A stretch of 64,000 nt of DNA, taken from Ilex aquifolium. Lineage: Eukaryota; Streptophyta; Magnoliopsida; Aquifoliales; Aquifoliaceae. The position numbers were made by a program, and so were the translations under genes. The first letter of the stretch is position 1. Every line of letters starts with the position of its first letter. This document shows, piece by piece, positions 1 through 10,984 of the stretch. The DNA is taken from positions 57,465,593 through 57,529,592 of the forward strand of contig OX637392.1 in NCBI GenBank assembly GCA_951799425.1, read 5' to 3'. Below the pieces are notes generated by a model, which did not search any database, was not told the DNA's origin, and worked only from the letters and a program-made list of their open reading frames with translations.

Positions 1-123
1 CTCCATGGCTAGGCCATCTCTGATATCGAAGTATTTGGAAAGGTAAGGAGCAAATTTTCAAATGCATTACTTGTCAATCCTTTCAATTTTTCAATCTAAA
101 AACAAATTCAGACAGAGTCATAC

Positions 124-919
124 CTAGAGGCGGCGGTGATGGCGGCGGTGATGGTGGCAGTGGAGGTGACGACGGTGATGGTGGTGGTGCATCACCTGGT
201 GTTGCATTAAAGAAACGCCACAAATCATACCTAAAACTACAGCTAGGTCTTAGAATGCTCAATCCTATTCTTCCATTACAACATTGTGAAATTTCTGCAG
301 CAGCCCCTTCTAGGCAATTGTAACATTGATCATGATCTAAATCAGGGGTGCATTGCGAAAGAGAGTATATTGTCTCGAAGTCAGGGCCACGTATGTTCCC
401 GGAGGCGAACTTGCGTCGAGAATCACCTGATGCTGCTCGTGTTCGCAAGCTCTCCAACAAGGTCCTCAATGGCTGATTAAACTGATCCACGTTCGAAGCA
501 TTAGCAGTGTTGTACACATATGCAGTAGGGCGAGTTTCAACAGTTTGTAATATAGAGGCATTTGAGAACCTTAACATACAAAATTCAGACCAATGCACTA
601 CCCCTCGGTAGTTTGGACAAAGTTGCATGACATTACGAGTCGAGTCATTGATACAACTACGACATATATCCAACTCAACATCTCCTCGACAAAGCGCCAT
701 CACGTTAATTCTACTAATGTTTTCGCCAATAGAGGTACTGTAAAAGCCATATATATCCATATTGGAGGGGAGGGAGGAGAGGAGGGTGTTCTTATTTGCT
801 TCATATATGCTGCTAGTAGAATTGTCTCCAAGACAAAAGTTCTGTGCTGTGGTGAAGCTAAGAAAGTTGATGAGGATATGAGAGAGGAAGAAAAGCAGTT
901 TCCAATAACCCATTTTCAT
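124..919 (-). CDS. CRK-A, cysteine-rich receptor-like kinase, exon 1 (partial gene)
   Basis: This first exon encodes the secreted half of a CRK: a hydrophobic signal peptide (about residues 1-26), two DUF26/Gnk2 domains and a proline-rich hinge. Each DUF26 shows the C-8X-C-2X-C signature (LCRGDVELDICRSC, then QCTPDLDHDQCYNC). The exon ends CTAG|GTATGA at 124/123 in phase 1, the same phase as exon 1 of CRK-B, so the open frame that continues to 83 is intron. The transmembrane and kinase exons should lie left of base 1. Two ATGs are possible (919 and 913). The second aligns with the MGYW start of CRK-B and of the relic at 8.7 kb, so it may be the ancestral start. CRKs are plasma-membrane receptors linked to pathogen, salicylate and redox responses. 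The family call is firm, but whether the whole gene is intact cannot be seen. Confidence 0.9.
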
Positions 920-955
920 TGTATTGAATAATTGAAGACTTTCAATAGCTGTAGT

Positions 956-965
956 ACATATAAAC
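956..965 (-). promoter_or_regulatory. Candidate TATA box of CRK-A
   Basis: On the minus strand this reads GTTTATATGT, about 40 bp upstream of the first ATG at 919. Position and sequence fit a TATA element with a very short 5' leader. The call rests on motif and spacing only. Confidence 0.4.
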
Positions 966-1074
966 TGGAAAAGGGCAATGAACTAAGAGCTTGAAGCTAA
1001 ACTTGCCTATAATTTTCTTTTTATTTTTATTTTTATTTTTTAGGGCAATTAAATGCTAACTGGTCAAATTCGTA

Positions 1075-1200
1075 CTGATTTCTACAATTGACTCTTGACT
1101 TTGAGGATTCAAAGTTTTACACAAATTTCTGAATTGAATGTGGAAAGTTTGAAAAGAAAACAAAAGGTTGATTGGGATGGGCGTGGTTAAATACAAGGAA
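1075..1200 (-). promoter_or_regulatory. Conserved CRK upstream module with TTGAC cores
   Basis: This stretch upstream of CRK-A matches stretches at about 8885-9000 (upstream of the CRK relic) and 32305-32420 (upstream of CRK-B). Shared words in the same order include TTGACTT followed by GAGGAT, AAAGTTT, GGAAAGTTTG and GGTTGAT(T/A)GGGATGG. TTGAC is the core of the WRKY-binding W-box, and CRK genes are known to respond to WRKY-linked defence signals. Conservation across paralogs could reflect selection or simply recent duplication. Confidence 0.55.
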
Positions 1201-1466
1201 AGAAAGAAAATATTAATGGCAACTATAATTTTATTTTATTTTATTTTTTTTGGGGGAAACTTCGGCAGTATGAAAAGAAATTATTAATTAAAAAAAGAAT
1301 TACACCTACCTAGAGGGACGCCAGCTATACTTTCTTCTAGCTAATCTAGTTGAATGAGAAAACCTCTATGTTAGAGCTTGCTCGGTATCTAAGTAAATTG
1401 CAGTTAAGAAACAATTTCTTACTAGCCAACGAAACCTGTCAGTTGTGTACTCTTTTAAACTTGGAC

Positions 1467-1715
1467 TTGATTACGATACCCAAAAAAAATAAAAAATTTC
1501 ATCAAGGTTGGATATTCTGTGTTGTCTCCATCTTTTAGCCAACAAACGTGTTTGGAAAGTGCAGCTGTCCTGAAACCATTCCTCTCACCTTGGCCAAGTC
1601 AACAGGAAAGGAGGAAAAAAATGAACAGAAAGAAAGTACCTTTACTCCCAACACGGCACGTATTACGTAGGTCTTTGAACCATCTTATACGGCATAAAGT
1701 CAACATGGTCATGCG
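1467..1715 (-). repeat. Duplicated upstream segment rich in TTGAC cores, copy 1
   Basis: A segment of about 250 bp that recurs at 4051-4339 and 41668-41956. It holds the landmarks TGTGTTGTCTCCATCT, CCTTGGCCAAGTCAACAGG, TACGTAGGTCTTTGAA and CGGCATAAAGTCAACATG. The two GTCAA words are TTGAC on the minus strand, the strand of the CRK genes. It carries no credible coding frame. It may be a distal promoter segment or an old repeat. Confidence 0.5.
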
Positions 1716-2132
1716 TATCAAACACAAAGAAGAGAAAGTGTATCAATCATACTTTTCTTTTTTAGATGATAGAAAGTGAATCTCCCCAACTTTTATACCA
1801 AACTGAGCATTAGCTAGACATGTAAAAAAATTGACATACAAAATCATGTTTAGTAGTAGATTGCAATAATTATTGTACCCAAACTTTATGACTATTGCTT
1901 TGTGAACTTATGCTCTGTTTGGTACGATGACAAAATAGAATGATAGAAAGTTTGAGGGACAAATAAAACATCATATTTTGTAAGTAAGAAAAATATGAAG
2001 GATGAAAAAGTGGAGGGATAAACTTTTCTTTCAACTCACCAAAATAAATCTCTCCAAAATTGGAATGAAAATTGATGAAAAATTAATTATTTGTGTTGAA
2101 ATGTATCTTATTTGTTTATACATTCTTTGATA

Positions 2133-2846
2133 TCTATATAATAAAGTAGCTTACAATTCAAATTTCAAAAGATAAACAAAATGACTTTTGCTTTTCGCGG
2201 TTCAGATCGTTTTAAATTTTACTTTAAAGTTAATCTAACGGCTAATATTAACATCCTAAACTTAATAAGAAAAATAGGGTCCTAAGGTTGTGTTTGGAGT
2301 GACTTTTTAAAAGTACTTTTAGAACTTATAATTTTTCACAAGTACATTAAAAAAAAAATAGTGTTTGAAACCGCTCCACCACTACTTCTACCACCACCAC
2401 CACCACTACCACTACCTCTACCACCACCACCACCACTGTTACCACTACCACTACCTCTACCACCACCACCACCACTGTTACCACCACCACTATCTCTACC
2501 ATCGTCGCCGCCGCCACCACCACCACCACTACCGCCGCCGTCGTCGCCGTCGCCGTCGCCGCCCCCACCACCGCCATTGTCGCCACCACCACCACCACTG
2601 TCGCTGCCGCCGTCACCACCACCGCCGCCGCCACCTCCGCCACCACTGCCACCACAGTCATTGTCACCCACCACAACCATCACCGTCTCCTACCACCACC
2701 ACCATCTCTCACCCCCACTACAATCGATGCTTAAATTCATTTATCTCTCCTCTATGTTTGTGATTTGATTTTGGATATGAATACAAATATGTTTATTATT
2801 TACCATTTTGTATTATTCTGTGTCTTCAGGCACAGGTAATAACTAG
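2133..2846 (+). mobile_element. Non-autonomous Helitron, family 1, copy 1
   Basis: Starts TCTATATAATAAAG just after an A. It ends with a hairpin (GTGTCTTCAGGCAC region) followed by AATAACTAG and then T. A 5' TC, a 3' hairpin plus CTRR and insertion between A and T are the Helitron hallmarks. There is no Rep/helicase. The middle (about 2375-2690) is a CCACCA/CCGCCG triplet array that makes long false open frames on both strands. A second copy begins at the next base. Confidence 0.8.
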
Positions 2847-3767
2847 TTTATATAATAAAGTAGTTTACAATTCAAATCTCAAAACATAAACAAAATGACT
2901 TTTGCTATTCGTGGTTGAGATCGCTTTAAATTTTACTTTAAAACTAATCTAACTGTTAATATTAACACCCTAAATTTAATAAGAAAAATAGGTCCCTAAA
3001 GGTATTTTTGGAGTGACTTTTTAAAAGTACTTCTAGAAATTATTTTTCATAAGTACTTTAAAAAAAAAGAATAGTGTTTAAAACCGCCCCACCACTACCT
3101 CTACCACCACCGCCGCCGCCGCCACTATCACCACCACCACTACCCCCGCCACCACCACCGCCACCACAACCCCCACCACCGCCGTCGCCCCCGCCGCCAC
3201 CACCTCCACCACCACCACCACAGCCACCACCACTGCCACCGCCATCACCACTGTTGCCGCCACCATTACCACCGCCACCCCCACCACCACCGTCGTCACC
3301 GTCACTACCATTATCGTCACTCAAAACCCACCACCACCATTTCCACCCACGACTACTACGACCATCACGGTCATCGTCTTACCCACCACAACCATCACCG
3401 TCTCCCACTATCACCATTGTCGCCCACCACCGCTCACCCCCATTACAATCGATGCTTAAATTTTTTTTTCTCTCTTCTATATTTGCGATTTGATTTTGTG
3501 TGTAAATACAAATATGTTGACATTGTTTTTAGAGCAATGCTATTGGGACATAATTTATGGACATAATTTAGGGACATAATGAGTTGTCACCAATGATATG
3601 ATAATGAATTTATTTAATGCTACAATGGGACCCATCATTAAATACATTTTAGTATCATTTCATTGGTGACAACTCATTATGTCCCCAAATTATGTCCTTC
3701 AATTATGTCCCAATAACATTAGTGTTTTTTTTATTATTCCGTGCCTTCAGGCACGGGAAATAACTAG
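2847..3767 (+). mobile_element. Non-autonomous Helitron, family 1, copy 2 (head to tail with copy 1)
   Basis: Begins TTTATATAATAAAG (first C changed to T) directly after the CTAG of copy 1. It ends GTGCCTTCAGGCAC-GGGAAATAACTAG followed by T. The two copies are related along their length, including the CCN triplet array at about 3090-3330. A palindromic MITE (3531-3723) sits near its 3' end. Confidence 0.78.
3531..3723. mobile_element. Foldback MITE inside a Helitron
   Basis: Left and right arms are inverted copies of about 65 bp, each with the word GGGACATAAT repeated and ending near GTTGTCACCAATGA. The arms could form a long hairpin around a loop of about 65 bp. Related repeats lie at 31005-31185 and, as a stub, near 39384-39412. 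Target duplication and superfamily could not be settled. Confidence 0.65.
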
Positions 3768-6083
3768 TATACTTATATCATGTATACATTAATTTCATAT
3801 ATAATACAATAATAAAATATGTATTTATACTTTTTTTAAATAAATTTAAAATAAAAATTAAAAATTATTTTTTCCATCTTACCAATCACTAAAAAAAAAA
3901 TTATTCATTTTTATTTTTCATCCATCCTACCAAACACAAAGTAAGGAAAACGTATCATTCCTATTTTCTTTCCTTGAAGGATAGAAAATATCTCTCTCTT
4001 ATTTTGAATTCCTCCTACTTTACATTCTTTCTACTAAACGGAGCATGAAACTTAACTACGATGCCGAAGAAAAAATTTCATTAAGGTTGAACATTCTGTG
4101 TTGTCTCCATCTCTGAGCCAATCAACGAGTTTGGAAAGTGTGGCTATCCTGAAACCATTCCTCTCACCTTGGCCAAGTCAACAGGAATGCCCAAAAATCA
4201 AATCTGATGAATAACTAGTGACCCCAACACGGAAAAGGTTGGAAAAAATGAACATAGAAAGTACCTTTACTCCCAACACGGTACGTACTACGTAGGTCTT
4301 TGAACCATCTTGCACGGCATAAAGTCAACATGATCATGAGTTTACTAGGGCATCTTGCACCATCAAATATCTAATTTAACTAATTATTCGATTTTTAGTC
4401 GAATGATAATTTACACCATAAAAAATCTAACATTTCTGGATTACATAATGAATTAGACAAAAGAGTAGTAATGTGATCCAAAACTACATGTCTATTGCTT
4501 TGTTCAATATTAATTTTCTTGTAATTTTTTTTTTTTCATTTTTGTAGTCAATTATTAGTAAATTACTAAATTTTAAACATTTTATATAAAAAAATTTAAC
4601 TCAATTTTATTAAAATAAACCACATTATTGGCTTTTTATTTGATTGAGAGTGGATATAAATTGTCAATTAAAATTCTTTTAAGCCCATTTAGATGACAAT
4701 AATCTGGGCTCGGGTATCTAATTCTAGTAAAGGAATACCCAACTTTCAAATATCATTGTAATCTATTATTTACTACTAGTTAATAAAAAAAATAGTAAAT
4801 TTTTTTTTTCCAGAAATGTGTAAGCCCGATGTTTTTTTAAAAAAAAATCAACAACATTTTTTCTTAAAAGCATGATCCCAAAAAACCACTAACCTATGTA
4901 CACAATTTATATACTTGATAAAAAAAAAAAAAAATCAAAACTAAGGTTGAACCCTCAATCAATGGGTCATTTTTTTTGCCACAAAAGTTGAACACTCACT
5001 AAAGAATAACAAAAAGCCATTCTAGTGATATGTCACCACCATTTCATATACTGTAGCAACCACCAAAATAATGATCCCAACTGGGAGTTTCACACCATTC
5101 TAAAAACCCAAATCATAAAAATAATGTTAAACATATTTTTGAAAAACATAAGAGTTCCAACCCATGGTCTTCCTGCATGGGAGTTCAACTTTAGGTATTT
5201 ACTAAATTTTGGTAAGGAGTTTGATTTTAATTTATTTTCTTTTTTAGAATCCCAAATCAAGTTGATTATAAGATTATCATCATTAATGATTTGATTTAAG
5301 ATTTTCACAACCATTGAGAATTTAATTGTAATAGTGATCTTAATATCCTCAAAGTATAAAGTATCATGTAAATGCCCAGTTCATTAACCATCAAAATAAG
5401 ATAAAAGTATTGTTATCCAAATAGATCCTCAGAGTATAAAGTAGCATTCGTCATTTGACTTCGTCTATATTTGAATCAAATTTGCGGGTGAAGACTGAAT
5501 TTGCAAAATTTGATCAAACATGTAGGAGTCGCGCCCAATTTCAGCGTAATTCATGTAGTAGTTGTGAGTTAATGGTAAAGGCTTACTCCACCCGTAAGTA
5601 GTTGTGAGTTCCAACTTTATCCCCTTCTTCCCTTTTCTGCACCACTCAAAAAAGGGCATTGGACAAAAATAAAGGAAAATGAAAAAGCATATAAATATTT
5701 ATTTACCCTTATATCCTCTCATTTAAAACACTGATATTTGTATTGGGAAATTTATTTATTTATTTTGCTACAGGGTGTCTAGGCTGACGCCGACTATTCT
5801 CTTAAGTTCAACAACTGGTCACCGTAAAGCGGCTACAAGGTGGCTTATGGTGTCACTCTCAAGAATTTACAATTAAAACTCATTTTTCAGTAGGGGTACA
5901 ACTTGGGTGGGTTAAGAGGTCAACCAACGCTAACTCGACCTTAACCCGAGGTACTCAACATGGGTATTGTCCAAGTTGAATTCAGGCGGGCTTGAGTTGA
6001 ATTTGGGTTATCCTATTCGGACTTATTTCGGGGTTGAATTCGAGTTGGGTTTGTTCAAGTCCAAAATCAACCTATTGTTTTAA
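3768..6083. repeat. Duplicated block A (beside CRK-A), non-coding
   Basis: Matches block B (41405-42066 joined to 53734-55760) almost line by line. Shared landmarks include the TTGAC-rich segment (4051-4339), GATCCAAAACTACATGTCTA, CCCAGTTCATTAACCATC-like text and the start of a hAT-like element at 5891. Gaps between the copies come from later insertions. No coding frame here is supported; the 60-90 residue open frames are chance. Confidence 0.75.
4051..4339 (-). repeat. Duplicated upstream segment rich in TTGAC cores, copy 2
   Basis: Second copy of the 1467-1715 segment, just right of the Tourist-like element. It has the same landmarks, including CCTTGGCCAAGTCAACAGG and CGGCATAAAGTCAACATG. 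Compared with copy 1 it has an extra stretch around CCCAACACGGAAAAGG. Confidence 0.5.
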
Positions 6084-7385
6084 GGATAATTTGGAAGCCG
6101 ATACAAAAATTTAGACTTATTTGAGCTAAACTATATTAAGAAAACTTATTTGGCCATAAGTGCATTTTTTTGAAAAAAAGACTAAAAGGTCATTTCTTAC
6201 TCCATTACTCTCTCTCTCTCCATTATTCTCTTACTCTCTCTTCTCTATTTTCTCTCTATCTATTTCTCTCACATTGATAAATTTTTTATAAAATATGTAA
6301 AGATTTGATTTATTTTTTTCATCTCTCCCTCCCCTATTTTTTCTCTCTCACTCCCTCTCCTCTTATTTCCTTATTCTCTCTTTTTCTCTTTCTCCTTATA
6401 TCAACGTTACAACAACACAATTACACTAATAAGTTACACCAATTAGTTACAATTACTCTATAATACACCAAACAGTTACTTACGTGTTCTAATAAATCAA
6501 AAAATTACACTAAACAATTATACGAAATTACAACACTAACCCAATTTTTCATTCAGTTATTTACATAAATCAAAGAATTACATCATTTAGTATCACGATA
6601 TGGTTACACCAATTATATACACCAAATTGAGTTTATCATTACACAAAAGACTTTACCATTATACTAAATTTGGTATATATAATTGGTGTAACGATGTCTC
6701 GATACTAAATGGTGCAACTATTTAGTTTATGTAAACAACTGAATGACAAGTTGGATTGGTGTTATAATTTTGTGTAACTGTTTGGTGTAACTTTTTAGTT
6801 TATTAGAACACATGAATAATTGTTTGGTGTATTATAGGACAATTATAACTGATTGGTGTAATAATTAGTGTAATTATGTTGTTGTAATTTTGATATAAAT
6901 AGAGAGAGAGAGAGAGAGAGTGAGAGAGAGAAAATAGGGGAGAAAGAGATAAAAAAAATAAATCAAATCTTTACATATACTCAAAGAAAATAAATTATCA
7001 ATAATAGATAGAGAGAGAAAATAGGGGAGAGATGGGGAAAGTAATGGGGAGGGAGAGAGAGAGATGGAGACAAAATAGGGAAGAGATAGTGAGAGAGTCT
7101 AATGAAATCTTTACATATTTGATTAGATATATAACTGTCAATCAAGAATGCATAATTTAAGGGAGGGTATTTAGGTAAAAAAAAATTTTGATTTCATTTT
7201 AATTTTGTACATAAATACAATATGCTTTATTAAAATTTAATTTAATAGAGTAAATAACTTATCCATACACTTTTTCCTCAAATAAGTCTAAAAAATTGTA
7301 CCCACAGCCAAAAAATTCTTGTTTTAAATCTGGTACATACTATATAGTATTCACCTGAAGTAACAACCAATAACTTCAATCAAAT
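5891..7385. mobile_element. hAT-like element, block A copy (3' end lost), interrupted by a MULE
   Basis: Begins TAGGGGTACAACTTGGG, preceded by TTTTTCAG, the same 8-bp target sequence as the complete copy at 55572-57898. It is split by the foldback element 6084-7318. The text after that element (ACTATATAGTATTCACCTGA) still matches the block B copy up to about 7385, then homology stops. Confidence 0.6.
6084..7318. mobile_element. Mutator-like foldback element with 9-bp target duplication
   Basis: Flanked by the direct repeat TTGTTTTAA (6075-6083 and 7319-7327). The ends are inverted and share TACAA plus TTAGACTTATTTGAG. Inverted similarity runs almost to the centre near 6650, through CT-rich text on the left and GA-rich text on the right. 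It has no coding frame. The empty site survives in the duplicated copy near 55750-55765, which confirms the boundaries. Confidence 0.8.
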
Positions 7386-7620
7386 ATGTAACAATAATCT
7401 GAGCCTGTGTAATCACAGTTTTTTTAAAACAAATTTGATCCCTCTCGGTGCTTAAGGTTGATAAGCAACTGTCTCCCAAGATAGAACAAATTTCGTTCTT
7501 GAAGATGCAATATTTCAATCTCCAAGACTCCATCAAACACAATTATGTGTTTATACTTGAACCGAACTTGAAATAATAATGCAGCAATATGCACAAAGAG
7601 AGAGAAGAAAGACCGAATAC

Positions 7621-8458
7621 TTAATTCAGTATTTTGGATAATTGTGAGAACTAGAATGAGATAGCAATTCATGAATTGTTCAATAGTATGTTTTGGGAGT
7701 GCAAGAAATCACCTATTTATAAACTCCCTAATGACTTTCCATGAAGGGTGTAACCATATTTAATGGTACATTTTAATTTAATCCAAATGGTATCAACGAT
7801 GACTTTATGAAAAGGAACAACCATTTGAAATAGTACATTTTAGTCCAAGAGATATCAATGATGACTTTATGAAAAGTTGTGATTATTTGTAATGATATCT
7901 TTTAATCAAAAAGTGTTAATAGTGACTTTATAAAAAAATGTAATTATTTGAATTGATGTTTTTTTTCAGAAGTCACCAATTTTAAATTAGTAGACTTTCA
8001 TGTCTTATTCACTTCACACCTTTTCAGTATTTTGGATACTTAATTCAGTATTTTGGATAATTGTGAGAACTAGAATGAGATAGCAATTCATGAATTGTTC
8101 AATAGTATGTTTTGGGAGTGCAAGAAATCACCTATTTATAAACTCCCTAATGACTTTCCATGAAGGGTGTAACCATATTTAATGGTACATTTTAATTTAA
8201 TCCAAATGGTATCAACGGTGACTTTATGAAAAGGAACAACCATTTGAAATAGTACATTTTAGTCCAAGAGATATCAATGATGACTTTATGAAAAGTTGTG
8301 ATTATTTGTAATGATATCTTTTAATCAAAAAGTGTTAATAGTGACTTTATAAAAAAATGTAATTATTTGAATTGATGTTTTTTTTCAGAAGTCACCAATT
8401 TTAAATTAGTAGACTTTCATGTCTTATTCACTTCACACCTTTTCAATTGCTCCCAAAA
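7621..8458. repeat. Recent 419-bp tandem duplication
   Basis: Two adjacent copies of about 419 bp (7621-8039 and 8040-8458) that look nearly identical; I noted one mismatch (CAACGATGAC against CAACGGTGAC). They contain diverged internal repeats of about 70 bp around GACTTTATGAAAAG. No gene is seen. Confidence 0.8.
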
Positions 8459-8570
8459 GTCACAAAGACTTTAACAACTTTTTCAACTACTCACAAAAGT
8501 CACAAAGACTTTAATAATTTCTCATTCACTAATTAATGGTTTTTAAATAAATATACCATTATTTCCAACA

Positions 8571-8705
8571 CTTATTTTACTCATACATGCTTGTAGTACC
8601 ATTGTCTCCACAGACGTGGTGTAAGGAATCAGCCTGCGCATCGTTGAGACCAACAAAATTTATGAGAATATATGAAATGAAGAAAAGCAGCTTCCAGTAA
8701 CCCAT
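8571..8705 (-). pseudogene. CRK relic: signal peptide and start of ectodomain
   Basis: From 8705 the minus strand encodes MGYWKLLFFISYILINF, a signal peptide like those of CRK-A and CRK-B. An ectodomain start follows (HHVCGDNGTTSMYE), matching CRK-B residues around CTGDNDTTSMYE, and then a stop. Homology ends within a few codons, so both DUF26 domains and the kinase are gone. The upstream promoter module is preserved. This is a dead 5' end of a former cluster member. Confidence 0.85.
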
Positions 8706-8869
8706 TGTTATCGTCACCAATGGCAGAAGCTTTCGGTTTCTGTAGCACCAGTAGGACTGGTGAAGGATGATGAAGAAAACATGAACCTGAAATTCAATTG
8801 GAAGAGTGATGTTTGTAATGGAAGATGTGATGAAATGGATGGGTTCTGGGTATTACGAAGTTGCGGTGG

Positions 8870-9050
8870 GTGATTTTTTCTCCTTTCGGCAATTGACTTT
8901 TGACTTGGAGGATTGAAAGTTTTAGACTATTCTGTGAAGTAAATATGGAAAGTTTGAATAGAAAATATAGGGTTGATTGGGATGGGAGTGGTTAAAGACA
9001 AGGGAGGAAGTTGGGAACTGGTTTCACACTGTTGACCTTCTCAGTCTTCT
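8870..9050 (-). promoter_or_regulatory. CRK-type promoter module upstream of the relic
   Basis: Carries TTGACTTTTGACTTGGAGG, GGTTGATTGGGATGGG and GTTGACCTTCTCAGTCTT. The same order occurs upstream of CRK-A and CRK-B, and partly at 21713-21850. It has several TTGAC cores. It now lies in front of a dead gene. Confidence 0.55.
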
Positions 9051-9129
9051 TTTTTTTGAACAATGGGACGCGCAAGACCCACAAACCCCATCTATCTCAG
9101 TCTTCTTGATTGCTAGACCCGCAAGTTTA

Positions 9130-9902
9130 GGGCGTGTTTGGTTATGTTCTGGAAAATAGTTTTTTGTTCTCAAAATTTTAAAAACACCCAAAACATGTTT
9201 GCTTAGTATTTTTGTTATCAAATTTTTGAAAAAAAAATGAGATTTGAAGCACAAAAACAGAAAACAAGCTAGACTTGTTTTCAGCTCTTTATGCTGAAAA
9301 TCTTGCTAGACTTGTTTTCAGCTCTTTATGCTGAAAATCTTGAAAAAACAGAGAAAAAGGGACTTTAACGATGTCTCCTCTTCGAATCCCCTTAGCAGCA
9401 AAATTCTATAGGCTTCCTCTTTTTTTTTTTTTTTTTTGTCTTCCCCTCTCTCTCTCTCTCTCTCTTCACTTGGATTCTCAGACAGAACGAACACAGAGAG
9501 AGAGTCACCGTCTTCTCCAAATTGACTTTGCCTCTCCAGATCTGAACACACACACACACACACAAGTGAGTGCACTCTCTCTCTTTCGCATTTGGGTTCA
9601 GTGTGTCGATGGTGGTTGTGGGTTTCGGTTCTTTGTGAGTTTTCGGTGGTGCTCGGTGCTTTGTGGGTGTTGATGCACAGTGAAAGAGAAAGAGACAGAG
9701 AGTTGAAGCGAGAGGTGAAATAGGTGGAAATTGTGGATTATTATCCAAACAAATTCTATAATTTTTATTCTTTAAAACTATTTTCAAAAATATATAACTA
9801 AACAGGTTTTACAATCTAAAAATTTTTAAAAACACTTTCTTAAAACTCTTCTAAAAAATAGTTTTTTGATGCTGTTTTTTGAGATACAAACCAAACAGGC
9901 CC
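9130..9902. mobile_element. Tourist-like MITE with TTA target duplication
   Basis: The left end GGGCGTGTTTGGTT follows TTA (9127-9129). The right end AACCAAACAGGCCC-type sequence is followed by TTA (9903-9905). Inside are T-, CT- and CA-runs and a 37-bp tandem duplication (9268-9341), but no credible gene. Confidence 0.65.
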
Positions 9903-10984
9903 TTATTTTTTCCTCCGGTTATCTATTTTCCTGTGTGCGGTCCAGATTTGCAACCAACATCTATACGGTATATAAGAAGTCGTGTACTTTTATTTCAATG
10001 CATATCTTTCCAACTCGGGATAATCAACTTCGAGTTAAGATTGTTGTATGGACCAGTTACAATTTATTGGAGTTAAGTTATGACTAATAACCATTAATTA
10101 CAACTTAATATAATTAAGTTACAATTTAAAAACATTTGGCTGACCCTAAAATATTAGGGTTGAATCCCAAATCAACTCGGTTTTTAAATTTCACCAAATT
10201 TGAGTTCTAACATCAAGTTTATTTTATAGTAACTTTTGCTATGGCAGTGAAAAATACCTCGAGCATGGCATTTTTACCCTTAAGATTATATGTTTACTTT
10301 TTATTATGGGATATTAAGGTGATGGTCGCAATGTTGTTTTCTTAACTTTTTTTAAATTTGAATATTTTATAATTAACTCCAAAAGTTAATTTTCGACCAT
10401 AAAAAATGACGCAGGTTAGACCTGAAAAATTCATATGATCTCTATTTTGTTGAAAAGACACAATTACTCTTGAAAAGAGTGTGTATGTGTGTGCGCGCCG
10501 CACGTGTTGGAGTGCTGAGTGGAGGTGGAGGTGGAGGTGAAGGTGAAGGCGAACAATGTATTGTGCAGAGTGTTGGTATTGGGCTGAACAAATGTATTTT
10601 TTTCTTGACTTTTTTGTTTTCTTATTTTTTAGGGATAGAGTTGATATCTCAAAAAAACAAAAAAATGGGAAATAATGTACGAGATAGAGTGGGTAAGAAT
10701 ACAATGAGTGAAGTTTGAAAATCATTAATTTTTCAGTTATATCCTACCATTCTTTAAATTAAACAAGGTGATTAAATAACCCTTTACATGATAATCCCTT
10801 TAATCATTTCTTTCTTGCATCTTCTAATCTGATTGAACTCCATAAGAAATGATCCCCATATTTTTTATCGGGTCCGGGAAGAGTGCTCTTGGATATGGGC
10901 AATCACAATCCACACCCTTTAGGGCCAAATACGTCATGTAATGCCCAAACTCAACTACGTACATGTGACATTTTTGGATTAAGA
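9903..10984. other. Intergenic stretch without recognisable features
   Basis: AT-rich, with a GGTGGAGGTGAAGGTGAAGG-like triplet run near 10520. Open frames are short, unsupported and lack homology I can recognise. Confidence 0.5.

Larger units (their letters stand above)
1911..4045. mobile_element. Tourist-like (PIF/Harbinger-type) element, copy A, split by two Helitrons
   Basis: The left end TGCTCTGTTTGGTA follows a TTA; the right end is the inverted form, ending AAACGGAGCA. Matching copies at 32637-33734 and 39757-41664 are flanked by TTA on both sides, the usual PIF/Harbinger target duplication. Here the right-hand TTA has become TGA. The interior is AT-rich and non-coding, and most of the length is two inserted Helitrons. 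Assignment rests on the termini and the TTA only. Confidence 0.55.

Noticed and set aside
84-123. C-terminal extension of the CRK-A exon 1 frame
   Set aside because: The GTATGA donor at 123 and the matching phase with CRK-B show that this is intron read-through.
2361-2768. Long proline-, histidine- or glycine-rich open frames (also 3058-3493, 23989-24419, 40094-40979, 11586-12414)
   Set aside because: They are by-products of CCN/GGN or GA-rich triplet arrays, open on several frames at once, with no start context or homology, and mostly inside transposons.
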